Shown: positions 42,883-51,375, numbered from the stretch's first letter. The stretch: 64,000 nucleotides of DNA from Caenibius tardaugens NBRC 16725 (GCF_003860345.1 NZ_CP034179.1:1426001-1490000); one strand, 5' to 3'. Made by a program: numbers and translations. Notes: generated by a model from the sequence alone, not told the origin.

Positions 42883-44322
42883 TCAGGCGAAAAGGCCTTC
42901 CGGCTCTTCGATCAACTGCTTGAGCGTTTCCATGAAGCGGGCACCCACGGCACCATCGATCGCGCGATGATCGACCGACAGGGTCAGGGCCAACCGGCTT
43001 TCGAATGCGACGCCGCCATTGGCCGTTTCCACCGGCTGGCGCGTGACCGCGCCGACTGCCAGAATGGCGGCCTGCGGCGGATTGATGATCGCATCGAACT
43101 GTTCAATCCCGAACATCCCGAGGTTGGAGACCGAGAATGTCCCGCCGTCCATATCCTCGAAACCGAGATTGCCCGCGGTTGCCTTGTCGATCAGCCGCCG
43201 CGTTTCCGCCGCCAGCTGGTCGATCCGCATGCGGTCGGCCTGCCTGACAATCGGCGTGACCAGACCTTTGGGGCTGGCAACCGCGATCGAGACATCGGCA
43301 TGCGGGAAGCGATGGATCTGTTCCCCGTGTACCTGCACGTTCACATCCGGGTTGCGCACCAGCGCCACGGCCACGGCCTTTACCAGATAGTCGTTGATCG
43401 ACGCCCGGGTGCCCAGCACGAGATTGGCGGTCTTGCGCAGTTCCAGCAAGGCATCGGCGCGTGCCGATATCCGCAGATAGAAGTGCGGCAGTTCCTGCTT
43501 CGCGCGCGTGAGCCGTTGCGCCACCACTTTGCGGATACGGTCGAAAGGCACGATCTGCGGGCTGTTGTCGACCGCGACGAACGGCTGCCCGAAAGCAGCT
43601 CCGCCGGTTGACGGCGCCGGGACCAGCGCGAGCACGTCGGCCTTGCCAATACGCCCACGCGCGCCGGTGCCGACAATGCCGGACAGGTCGATGCCGTGCA
43701 GCGCCGCCAGACGCCGGGCCAGCGGAGACGCGTATACCGGCCCGGTTTCTTCGGGCAGCACCGCAACCCCGCGCAGCGCAGGCTGTGAAGCCGGGCGGAT
43801 CGCCTGATGGACATCCTGATAGGTGATCCGGCCATTGCGGCCCGAACCGTCGATCCCATCGAGATCGACCGCGTATTCTTCCGCCAGTTTCAGCGCTTCG
43901 GGGCTGATCGGGCGATTGGTGACGATCTTCTTCGGTGCGGCAGGCTTGTTTTCGACAGCGGCCGCGGCCGGGGCAGGTGCCGCAGCAGCCGAAGCCTGCG
44001 TTGCCTGTGCGGCCACTTTGGTTTCGGCGGGCTTGAACCCGTCGATGAAGGCCTGAATCTCCTCGTCGGTGGCCGAGGCATCGGCAAACACCGCCAGCAG
44101 CGCGCCGACCGGCTGGGCATCTTCACCCTCGCCCACCAACACCCGGCGGGCGACCGCATCGTATTCAGCCTCGACCTCGTTCGTGATCTTGGCCGTTTCA
44201 ATCAGACACAGGAGTTGCCCTTTGGTGAAGGCTTCGCCTTCCTTCACCATCCATTCGGCAATCGTTCCTTCTGTCATCTCGATGCCCCACTTGGGCATGC
44301 AGAATGGGCGAATATCAGCCAT
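42883..44322 (-). CDS. 2-oxoacid dehydrogenase E2 (dihydrolipoamide acyltransferase)
   Basis: 479 residues; ATG at 44322 after GGGAGG. One lipoyl domain at residues 1-80 with the lipoyl-lysine motif IETAKI (Lys45; the usual motif is ETDK, so Asp is Ala here). Ala/Pro linker 100-135. Then two E3-binding-like domains, about 138-174 (ISPEALKLAEEY ... GRITYQDV) and 198-233 (ASPLARRLAALHG ... GRIGKADV), where one is usual. Catalytic acyltransferase domain 255-479 with SVDHRAIDG (His about 452, Asp about 456). Acetoin/pyruvate-dehydrogenase-like; substrate unknown. Confidence 0.92.
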   Translation of the reverse strand: MADIRPFCMPKWGIEMTEGTIAEWMVKEGEAFTKGQLLCLIETAKITNEVEAEYDAVARRVLVGEGEDAQPVGALLAVFADASATDEEIQAFIDGFKPAETKVAAQATQASAAAAPAPAAAAVENKPAAPKKIVTNRPISPEALKLAEEYAVDLDGIDGSGRNGRITYQDVHQAIRPASQPALRGVAVLPEETGPVYASPLARRLAALHGIDLSGIVGTGARGRIGKADVLALVPAPSTGGAAFGQPFVAVDNSPQIVPFDRIRKVVAQRLTRAKQELPHFYLRISARADALLELRKTANLVLGTRASINDYLVKAVAVALVRNPDVNVQVHGEQIHRFPHADVSIAVASPKGLVTPIVRQADRMRIDQLAAETRRLIDKATAGNLGFEDMDGGTFSVSNLGMFGIEQFDAIINPPQAAILAVGAVTRQPVETANGGVAFESRLALTLSVDHRAIDGAVGARFMETLKQLIEEPEGLFA

Positions 44323-44333
44323 GACAGCCTCCC

Positions 44334-45347
44334 TTAGCGCCAACCGAGAACCTGGCGCACCGCTGCCTCGATCTTGTCGGTCGAAGGCAGGTATGCGCTT
44401 TCCAGTTCGCGTGCGAACGGGATCGGCGTGTGCGGCGGTGTGACCGTCTGCGGCGGGGCCTTCAGGCTGGCAAAGGCCTTGTTGGCAACCAGCGAACAGA
44501 TGTCGACCGCCAGGCCGCACCGCGGCGGCGCTTCGTCGACCACGACGAGACGGCCGGTGACTTCCACGGAATCGAGAATCGCCTCTTCATCCAGCGGGCT
44601 GGTGGTCCGCAGATCGATCACATCGCAGCCAATGCCTTCCTGCGCCAGCTTGTCCGCCACGGCTTCGCAGAAACCGAGCAACAGGCCGGTGGATACGATC
44701 GTGACATCCTCGCCCGCACGCGTCAGACGGGCATGACCGAACGGAATGGTGAAATCCGGATCATCGGGCACTTCGCCCTTCATACCGTACAGCGCCTTGT
44801 GCTCCAGAAAGACGACCGGATCGTCATCACGGATAGCGGTGCGCAGCAGGCCTTTCACATCGGCCGGGGTCGAAGGCATGACAACCTTGAGCCCGGGCAT
44901 GGCAGTGAGGAACTGGTGGACCGACTGGCTGTGCTGCGCCGCGGCATTGTAACCTGCGCCATAGACCAGCCGCAACACCGCCGGGCAGCGCGACTTGCCG
45001 CCAAACATATAGCGGAACTTCGCCATCTGGTTCCAAATCTGGTCCATGCAGACGCCGATGAAATCGGCGAACATCAGTTCGGCGATGGGGCGTTTGCCCG
45101 ACAGGGCCAGACCCGAGGCCGCCCCAATGATCGCGCTTTCCGAAATCGGGGTGTCAATCATGCGTTCCTTGCCGAACTGGTCGAACAGGCCGACCGAGGT
45201 CGACCAGATTCCACCGATGGCTTCGGGGCCGCCTGCGGTGCCCATACCACCCACGATATCTTCACCCAGCATCACGACATTGGGGTCGCGCGCCATTTCC
45301 TCGGCGATTGTCGAGACCACGGCCTCGCGGTACATCATCTGAGCCAT
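44334..45347 (-). CDS. 2-oxoacid dehydrogenase E1 beta subunit
   Basis: 337 residues. Transketolase-like pyrimidine-binding domain: GEDIVGGMGTAGG, FDTPISE-like IDTPISESAIIGAASGLAL, EFMFADF-like AELMFADFIGVCMDQIWNQMAKF, HSQSVHQFLTAMPGLKVVMPSTP, ending DKIEAAVRQVLGW. Pairs with the E1 alpha gene 20 bases upstream; E2 follows 11 bases later. The set resembles acetoin or pyruvate dehydrogenase E1 rather than the homodimeric AceE type. Confidence 0.93.
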   Translation of the reverse strand: MAQMMYREAVVSTIAEEMARDPNVVMLGEDIVGGMGTAGGPEAIGGIWSTSVGLFDQFGKERMIDTPISESAIIGAASGLALSGKRPIAELMFADFIGVCMDQIWNQMAKFRYMFGGKSRCPAVLRLVYGAGYNAAAQHSQSVHQFLTAMPGLKVVMPSTPADVKGLLRTAIRDDDPVVFLEHKALYGMKGEVPDDPDFTIPFGHARLTRAGEDVTIVSTGLLLGFCEAVADKLAQEGIGCDVIDLRTTSPLDEEAILDSVEVTGRLVVVDEAPPRCGLAVDICSLVANKAFASLKAPPQTVTPPHTPIPFARELESAYLPSTDKIEAAVRQVLGWR

Positions 45348-45367
45348 TGTATTCCTGCTCCCGCCAA

Positions 45368-46339
45368 TCAGTAGGCAATATAGACGTCGGTCAGGACGTC
45401 TTCGGCTGTCGGGCGTTCTGCGGCCCGCGCCAGTTCAACCGCTTTTTCGATCTCGGCCAGCACTTCGGTGTCGAGCGCATCGATATCGGCATGCGTCAGC
45501 AGACCGGCTTCGGTCACGCTGGCGCGAAACTTCTTGAGGCAATCGCGGGTTTCGCGGATGCGTTCGATTTCGCCCTTGCCGCGATACCGCTGCGGATCGC
45601 CTTCGAAGTGGCCAAAGAAACGTTCGGTGTCGAATTCGACCGCAGCCGGGCCGTTACCCGCGCGGACGTGCTCCAGAACCTCACGCATGGTTTCGTAAAC
45701 GGCGAAGAAATCCGTGCCGTCAGCCCGCCACACCTTCATCCCGAACGCTTCGGCGCGGCTGGCGATATCGCCTGCCGTTCCCACGGCGTAATCGACGCCG
45801 GTATGTTCGGAATAGTGGTTGTTCTCGAACACGAAAATGCACGGGGCATTGGTCACTACCGCAAGGTTCATGGCCTCGAACGTCGTGCCCTGGTTGCAGG
45901 CGCCATCGCCGGAAAACGCGATGGACACCTTGCCCTTGCCATCCAGCTTGGCGGCCAGCGCCGCGCCGACCGCAATCGGTGCGCCCGCACCGACAATCCC
46001 GTTCGCGCCCAGCATGCCGACATCGCCATCGGCAATGTGCATGGAACCGCCCTTGCCCTTGCACAGCCCTTCGCGGCTGCCCCAGATTTCCTTCATCATG
46101 TCGAAGACATCGCAGCCCTTGGCCAGGCAGTGGCCATGCCCCCGGTGCGTCGAGATGATCTTGTCCTCGTTATCGAGGTGATCGCACACCCCCACAGCCA
46201 CGGCTTCCTGCCCGCAATAAAGGTGGGTGAAACCCGCGATTTCGCCGGTCTGGATTTCCACGTGCAGGCGTTCCTCGAACTCACGCACGACCTTCATACG
46301 GCGATAGGCACCCAGCAGTGCGTCTCGGCTCAATTGCAT
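45368..46339 (-). CDS. 2-oxoacid dehydrogenase E1 alpha subunit
   Basis: 323 residues; ATG at 46339 with GAGGAAG upstream. Thiamine diphosphate motif from GDGACNQ (Gly144) to FENNHY (Asn173-174); STHRGHGHCLAKG near residue 63 and GKGGSMHIAD near 97 are typical of PdhA/AcoA. With E1 beta, E2 and the operon's own E3 it forms a complete complex that decarboxylates a 2-oxoacid (or cleaves a diketone) to an acyl-CoA. Substrate not identifiable from sequence. Confidence 0.94.
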   Translation of the reverse strand: MQLSRDALLGAYRRMKVVREFEERLHVEIQTGEIAGFTHLYCGQEAVAVGVCDHLDNEDKIISTHRGHGHCLAKGCDVFDMMKEIWGSREGLCKGKGGSMHIADGDVGMLGANGIVGAGAPIAVGAALAAKLDGKGKVSIAFSGDGACNQGTTFEAMNLAVVTNAPCIFVFENNHYSEHTGVDYAVGTAGDIASRAEAFGMKVWRADGTDFFAVYETMREVLEHVRAGNGPAAVEFDTERFFGHFEGDPQRYRGKGEIERIRETRDCLKKFRASVTEAGLLTHADIDALDTEVLAEIEKAVELARAAERPTAEDVLTDVYIAY

Positions 46340-46358
46340 GACAGCTTCCTCTCTTCGC

Positions 46359-47567
46359 TCACAGGCCCAGCACCGACCGTGCGATAATGTTCGACTGTAC
46401 CTCGTTCGATCCGCCAAAGATCGTCCAGGCCAGACTGTTAAGATAACGCGGGGCGGCAACTTGCGCCGCGCGCGAATGGATCGGGTCCGGCGCGCTGTCG
46501 CCATAGAGTGGGCGCTGCATTTCCAGTTGCAGGCCAGCCACGCCGTGCAGATCGACTGCCAGCAGATCGATATCCTGCCGCAGGTTGGATGCCAGCAATT
46601 TGGTCAGCGATGTTTGCGGTCCGGGTTTGCGCCCCTTGGCGATTTCCGAGATGATCCGCAGTTCGATCATTTCCAGCGCCTGCGCGCCCAGCCGGGCCTG
46701 CGCCACGCGCCGTTGCCATTCGGGATCGTCCGCCAGAAGGCCGCCGCGCCCGTCAGACTCGTTCCGCGCCAACATCTCGAGCTGTCCCAGATCGTAAATC
46801 AGCTTGGGCGCATGGCACGAACCGCCGCGCTCGTTTTCCAGCAGGAACTTGGCGATTGTCCAGCCATCGCCTTCTGCGCCCACGCGATCGGCAACCGGCA
46901 CAACCACGTCTTCCAGAAAGACCTGATTGACTTCATGATCGCCCGCCACGGTCAAAATCGGCCGCACCGAAATGCCGGGCTGGTCGAGATCGACAAGCAG
47001 GAAGGAAATGCCCGCCTGCTTCTTCACGCCGGCATCGGTGCGCACGAGGCAGAACATGCGGTTCGCGTGGTGGGCATGCGTGGTCCAGATTTTCGAACCG
47101 TTGAGGATATAGCGATCGCCATCCCGCACCGCCCGGCATTGCAGCGATGCCAGATCGGAACCGCTGCCGGGCTCGGAAAACCCCTGACACCAGTAATCTT
47201 CGCCCGACAGGATGCGCGGCAGATAAAACGCCTTCTGTTCGGGCGTGCCGAATGTCCACAGGACCGGGGCCAGAAGCTTCAGGCCCATCACTGTCAGGCC
47301 GGGTGCCCCGGCTTCGGCGCATTCCTTTTCGAAGATATAGCGCTGCACCGGGCTCCAGCCCGTGCCGCCATATTCCTTCGGCCAGTTGTAGCCCAGCCAG
47401 CCCTTGGCGTGGAGCACCGCGTTCCACACCTGCCCGATTTCGGGCTCCACGAACACCGTGGGCGATGCCGCCGCACCGGATTTGACGGTATCGGGCAGAT
47501 GGTCCCGCAGGAACCCCCTGATCTCGTCGCGAAATGCGGCTTCTTCGGTCGAAAGGTCGATATCCAT
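46359..47567 (-). CDS. acyl-CoA dehydrogenase, FadE/ChsE-like
   Basis: 402 residues. N-terminal MDIDLSTEEAAFRDEIRGFLRDHLP, then GYNWPKEYGGTGWSP, WCQGFSEPGSGSDLASL, ILNGSKIWTTHAHHA, and C-terminal WTIFGGSNEVQSNIIARSVLGL. This group often works as one half of a heterotetramer with a second, shorter dehydrogenase; the gene at 50211-51326 is a candidate partner. Its start overlaps the thiolase stop as TAATG. Confidence 0.92.
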   Translation of the reverse strand: MDIDLSTEEAAFRDEIRGFLRDHLPDTVKSGAAASPTVFVEPEIGQVWNAVLHAKGWLGYNWPKEYGGTGWSPVQRYIFEKECAEAGAPGLTVMGLKLLAPVLWTFGTPEQKAFYLPRILSGEDYWCQGFSEPGSGSDLASLQCRAVRDGDRYILNGSKIWTTHAHHANRMFCLVRTDAGVKKQAGISFLLVDLDQPGISVRPILTVAGDHEVNQVFLEDVVVPVADRVGAEGDGWTIAKFLLENERGGSCHAPKLIYDLGQLEMLARNESDGRGGLLADDPEWQRRVAQARLGAQALEMIELRIISEIAKGRKPGPQTSLTKLLASNLRQDIDLLAVDLHGVAGLQLEMQRPLYGDSAPDPIHSRAAQVAAPRYLNSLAWTIFGGSNEVQSNIIARSVLGL

Positions 47568-48712
47568 TAACGTTCCAGAATAGTCACAGCAGAGACGCCG
47601 GGTGCGCCATAGACATGGCTATAGGCTGTCTTCGGATTTCCAGGCACCTGGCGGCCACCCCCATCGCCGCGCAATTGCACCACATTTTCATAGACCTGAC
47701 GCAGGCCGGAGGCGCCGATCGGTTCGCCACAGGCCAGGCATCCGCCATCCGTGTTCACCGGCAACCGGCCGCCGATCTCGGTCAGCCCATCAGCCAGCCA
47801 GCGTTCCTGTTCGCCGTCCTTGCAGAAGCCGTTTTCGGCCATGTGCATGAGTTCCGCACCGGCTTCCGTATCCTGCAATTGCGCCAGCGCGATATCGGCA
47901 GGGCTGATGCCTGCGAGTTCGAAAGCCGCCGCCGATGCGATATTGGTGGCCGAACCGCCACGCTCCACATCGATCGAGGGCGCAAACACCTCGAACGAAC
48001 CGGGCGGGCGAGTGCGCATGGTTGCCGCTTTCAGGCGGACCAGCGGCTTGCCCAGTTCGCGCGCCTTTTTCTCACTCGCCAGCAGCAGCGCGACACCGCC
48101 TTCTGCGGGTGAGCAGAACATGTACTTGGTATAGGGATCGCTGATCATGGGCGCTTCCATGATCGTCTCCAGCGACACAGGCTCGCGCCGCCAGGCATGC
48201 GGTGCATGGACCGCGTTACGGAATGCCTTTTCCGCCACGCGCCCCAGCGTGGTGGGCGAAATGCCGTGATCGTGCATATACCGCGTGATCTTGTTCGCAA
48301 AGAATTGCGTGGTGATCATGTAGCCGGCTTCGCCATACCAGTCCGGCAGATTGTATTCGGCTGGCAAGGCGTTGAACGCGCCGCGCGGATGCTTGTCGAA
48401 GCCGACAGCCAAGCCAAGCTCGAACTCGCCCGACTTGATCGCCATTTGCGCGGAAAACAGGGCTGAACCACCCGCCGCACAGCCATTGCGCACATTGATG
48501 AACTGCACCCCGGTCAGGCCGAGACGATCCACCATGGTATCGGGATTGCCTGCGGAATCCGATCCACCGTAGGCGAACTGGACATCGGGCCAGGCGACAC
48601 CGGCATCGGCAAGCGCCTGCCGCACGGCGAATACACCCTGATCCAGCCCGGAAAGCCCATCGGTCCGCCCGAAAGGATGGATGCCGACGCCAACGATGCA
48701 GACATCGGTCAT
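47567..48712 (-). CDS. thiolase-fold protein (lipid-transfer/aldolase type)
   Basis: 381 residues. Thiolase fold with nucleophile-type Cys78 in NGCAAGGSAL. The C-terminal active-site loops differ from ordinary thiolases: NTDGGCLACGEPIGASG has Glu330 where GHP usually supplies His, and the final Cys loop reads HVYGAPGVS with no Cys. Such SCP-x/Ltp2-like proteins work as thiolases or retro-aldolases with a DUF35 partner; the DUF35 gene directly upstream overlaps it by ATGA. Predicted to release an acyl-CoA or ketone from a shortened intermediate. Confidence 0.88.
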   Translation of the reverse strand: MTDVCIVGVGIHPFGRTDGLSGLDQGVFAVRQALADAGVAWPDVQFAYGGSDSAGNPDTMVDRLGLTGVQFINVRNGCAAGGSALFSAQMAIKSGEFELGLAVGFDKHPRGAFNALPAEYNLPDWYGEAGYMITTQFFANKITRYMHDHGISPTTLGRVAEKAFRNAVHAPHAWRREPVSLETIMEAPMISDPYTKYMFCSPAEGGVALLLASEKKARELGKPLVRLKAATMRTRPPGSFEVFAPSIDVERGGSATNIASAAAFELAGISPADIALAQLQDTEAGAELMHMAENGFCKDGEQERWLADGLTEIGGRLPVNTDGGCLACGEPIGASGLRQVYENVVQLRGDGGGRQVPGNPKTAYSHVYGAPGVSAVTILER

Positions 48713-49104
48713 GCTGCGGCTCCTATGGGTTCAAATGCAGGAATGATCACGGAATCAGGCGCATCGGGGTCCAGCGGAATCAGCGTGAGTTCCAGCGGCA
48801 TGCCGATGGCGATATCTTCGAAGGCGACATTGGCCAGCCGCGCCTCGACAATCACTTCGCCCGGCAGTTCGATATAGCCGACCGGCCAGGGCCGGAAGGC
48901 ATCGGGCCCCGCATAAGGCGGCGATTTGGGACGGTAGCGCTGGATCGTGTAGGACCACAGGGTCCCCGTGCGCTGCAACGGATAGGGTTCGTAATCGCCG
49001 TTTTCCGGGCACGGAAAGACGATACGGCCCGTGGTGCGGTTCCGCCCGCCTATCAATCGTGGCGTAGATTCGTCTGTCAGCAGCCCTTCGGCAATAATAC
49101 GCAT
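48709..49104 (-). CDS. DUF35/OB-fold partner of the thiolase
   Basis: 131 residues from ATG 49104 (MRIIAEGLLTDESTPRL); ATG 49143 is an alternative and neither has a strong ribosome site. OB-fold part: WSYTIQRYRP, PWPVGYIELPGEVIVEARLANV, IGMPLELTLIPLD. The N-terminal zinc-ribbon normally has two CxxC pairs; here GGRNRTTGRIVFPCPENG keeps a single Cys, so zinc is probably not bound. Stabilises or completes the active site of the downstream thiolase-fold protein in related complexes. First gene of the operon. Confidence 0.82.
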   Translation of the reverse strand: MRIIAEGLLTDESTPRLIGGRNRTTGRIVFPCPENGDYEPYPLQRTGTLWSYTIQRYRPKSPPYAGPDAFRPWPVGYIELPGEVIVEARLANVAFEDIAIGMPLELTLIPLDPDAPDSVIIPAFEPIGAAA

Positions 49105-49175
49105 GTCGGTTCCCGGACGGAGGCGATTCCTCTCTTCCGGCATTTAGGCCGACCGGGTCCAACTTTCCGACTCAT

Positions 49176-49187
49176 CAAAACGCTAGG
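49176..49187 (-). promoter_or_regulatory. CTAG motif upstream of the nine-gene operon (copy B)
   Basis: CAAAACGCTAGG on the plus strand; read towards the DUF35 gene it is CCTAGCGTTTTG, about 72 bases before the ATG at 49104. A near-identical element in the same relative orientation (CCTAGCCTTTTG) lies 58 bases before the acyl-CoA dehydrogenase at 50211. Confidence 0.45.
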
Positions 49188-49281
49188 GTAGATTCATCAG
49201 TGCCTTGCGCACGGTGCACGAACGTCTGGCAACGCGGCTGACGGCAAATCGCGGACCGCGCGGAAACAAGCGCCAGAGCGC

Positions 49282-50055
49282 CTACTTGACGAGAGAAATA
49301 TAGCCGAGTTGCGCAGCCTTGAAGACCGTCTGGCTACGATTGACGGCATTGAGCTTCGTCGCGGCATTGTGAATATGGAAACGCACAGTTGCGCGGCTGC
49401 GCGACATGATCATGCTGATCTCCATGTCGGTCTTGCCGATGGCGGCCCAACGCAGGCATTCCACTTCCCGTTTCGAGAGGCGCGATTCCGGCGGCAACGC
49501 CTGATGGGTGCCCATGACCTGCACGTAGGTTGCGATGAAAGTCCGCGCATAGAGGCCGAAAGCATCGCCCAGCAGCGTGAATTCTTCTGTAAGGTCTGTC
49601 TTGTCCTGGTCCATCGGATCGAAGCTGACCGCGCCGATCTTGCCAAACGGCAGGTGTACCGGCACGACAATGGCCGCCTTGGTCATCGCCCGCTGTTCGA
49701 AATTCGCCAGATCGATCGCATCGAGGTAGATGTTTGGTTCGCGCGTCCGGAAACCGCCCTCGTTCACCCAGAATGGCTGGCTTTCGAACCGACAGGCCGT
49801 GGTGAGCGGGGAATCGAGCGCCAGTTTTGAATTGCGCCACCAGACCCGTTCGTGGTCTGTCCAGCCGAAGACATCGTCCGCAAGAATATTCCCGTCGGCA
49901 TCCACTGGTGTACGCTTGTCCGCAATGTCATGCGCGGGCGCGACCCGCATGCCATATTCCGCCGCAATTTGGCACAGGGCCTGTGCCGCATCCCGAATTT
50001 GTTCCGGCGCGGTGATCCTGACCGCATCGACATGTTCCTGGGACAAAAGCGGCAT
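49282..50055 (-). CDS. LuxR-family transcriptional regulator (solo)
   Basis: 257 residues. N-terminal autoinducer-binding-like domain (about 20-180: VFGWTDHERVWWRNSKLALDSPLTTACRFESQPFW), C-terminal GerE-type helix-turn-helix SKREVECLRWAAIGKTDMEISMIMSRSRATVRFHIHNAATKL. AAGGA before the ATG. No luxI-type synthase is in the window, so it probably senses a substrate-derived or foreign ligand. It lies between the acyl-CoA dehydrogenase (divergent) and the nine-gene operon (downstream), the likely targets. Confidence 0.9.
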   Translation of the reverse strand: MPLLSQEHVDAVRITAPEQIRDAAQALCQIAAEYGMRVAPAHDIADKRTPVDADGNILADDVFGWTDHERVWWRNSKLALDSPLTTACRFESQPFWVNEGGFRTREPNIYLDAIDLANFEQRAMTKAAIVVPVHLPFGKIGAVSFDPMDQDKTDLTEEFTLLGDAFGLYARTFIATYVQVMGTHQALPPESRLSKREVECLRWAAIGKTDMEISMIMSRSRATVRFHIHNAATKLNAVNRSQTVFKAAQLGYISLVK

Positions 50056-50140
50056 AAAAATCCTTCCCTGCGACTTGTTTTATTTATAGCCGCAATGCGT
50101 TGAACACATTTTCGGCAGCACTGGAATCACATTTCCGATT

Positions 50141-50152
50141 CCTAGCCTTTTG
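50141..50152 (+). promoter_or_regulatory. CTAG motif upstream of acyl-CoA dehydrogenase (copy C)
   Basis: CCTAGCCTTTTG lies in the 155-base divergent region between the LuxR gene and the acyl-CoA dehydrogenase. It differs from copy B at one of 12 positions when both are read towards their gene. Confidence 0.45.
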
Positions 50153-50210
50153 CACAGCGTAGCGCAGGCGCAGTACCTGATACAGCCCTTCACAGCGAAG
50201 GGAGTGCAAG

Positions 50211-51326
50211 GTGAATTTCGATCTTAACGAAGATGAGGAAATGCTCAAGGCTTTGGCTGAGCGGTTCGTCACCGACATTTATGATTTCGAAAACCGACGC
50301 TCCTTTCTTGCCGCAACGAACGGCTACTCTCAGGACAATTGGCAACTGCTGAGCGAACTGGGCCTGATCGGGGCCGTCTTCGACGAAGCCGACGGCGGGC
50401 TTTCTCTGGATGCCACCGGCATCGCGACTGTGTTCGAGGCCCTCGGCCGCGGGCTGGTGGTCGAACCGCTTATTGACAATATCGTGCTGGCGGGACGCCT
50501 GTTTGCAGCAACGGCAGATACGGTTCTGCGTGAAAGCTGGCTAGCGGATGTTGTCAGTGGCGAACGCCGCATCGCGCTGGCCCATAGCGAGAATCACAGC
50601 CGCGCCGGCAGGCTCTGGGTGGAAACGGCGGCGCGAACCAATGGCAGCGCCACCCGTCTTTCCGGCAGCAAGAATTGCGTCCCCGCAGGGGCCGGGGCCG
50701 ACGGCTATATCGTCAGCGGCCGCACCAGCGGGGCACCCGATGCCGCAGAAGGCATCGCGCTCTATTTTGTGCCCGCCGATGCCACCGGGCTGCGACGTGA
50801 AGCGTGGCGGATGGCCGATGGCAGCAGCGCGGTATCGCTTGCACTCGACAATGTGGAAGTCCGCCCCGAACATCATCTGGCGGGGGGCTGGGCCGCGGTC
50901 GAACAGGCCGAAGATCTGGCCAATCTGGCCCGTGCAGCAGAAGCACTGGGCATCATGGAACGGATTTTCGCGGAAACGCTGGACTATCTGAAAACGCGCG
51001 AGCAGTTCGGCGTCAAGCTGGGCAGCTTTCAGGCCCTGCAACACCGGATGGCCACCCAATATTCCGTGCTGGAACAGTGCCGGGGTCTGCTGAACCTCGC
51101 CCAGATATCGTATGGGACGGACAGCTTCTCAAGCAATGTGAAGGGTTTGCGGGCCTTTATCAGCCCCGCTTCGGTCACGCTTGGGCAGGAAACGATCCAG
51201 ATGCATGGCGGGATGGGCATCACCGACGAATTGCTGATCGGCCACGCGCACCGGCGCCTGCTGCTGCTGTCCCGCTGGCCCGATACGCCATCTGTCGCGC
51301 TGGAACGCTACGCCGCAACGCGCTGA
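50211..51326 (+). CDS. acyl-CoA dehydrogenase
   Basis: 371 residues, GTG start after GAAGGGAG. N-terminal NFDLNEDEEMLKALAERFV, LGLIGAVFDEADGGLSLDATG, C-terminal ALQHRMATQYSVLEQCRG and IQMHGGMGITDELLIGHAHRRLL. The acyl-CoA-site segments are weaker than in ordinary dehydrogenases (SGSKNCVPAGAGADGYIVSG). This short type commonly pairs with a FadE-like subunit such as the one at 46359. Divergent from the LuxR gene and preceded by the CTAG motif. Confidence 0.9.
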   Translation: MNFDLNEDEEMLKALAERFVTDIYDFENRRSFLAATNGYSQDNWQLLSELGLIGAVFDEADGGLSLDATGIATVFEALGRGLVVEPLIDNIVLAGRLFAATADTVLRESWLADVVSGERRIALAHSENHSRAGRLWVETAARTNGSATRLSGSKNCVPAGAGADGYIVSGRTSGAPDAAEGIALYFVPADATGLRREAWRMADGSSAVSLALDNVEVRPEHHLAGGWAAVEQAEDLANLARAAEALGIMERIFAETLDYLKTREQFGVKLGSFQALQHRMATQYSVLEQCRGLLNLAQISYGTDSFSSNVKGLRAFISPASVTLGQETIQMHGGMGITDELLIGHAHRRLLLLSRWPDTPSVALERYAATR

Positions 51327-51354
51327 CAGAACGGCGCGATAAAGGACAGGCGGT

Positions 51355-51375
51355 GAACCGGCCTCAGGCCGGTTC
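51355..51375. terminator. hairpin centred on the ThuA stop codon
   Basis: Perfect 9-base stem GAACCGGCC/GGCCGGTTC with a 3-base loop. The loop (51364-51366) is the stop codon of the ThuA-like gene on the minus strand. It lies between convergent genes; there is no T run. Confidence 0.55.

Noticed and set aside
44334-46339. Calling the E1 genes pyruvate or acetoin dehydrogenase specifically
   Set aside because: Motifs define the 2-oxoacid dehydrogenase E1 family but no residue pattern visible here fixes the substrate, and the operon context is unusual for both.
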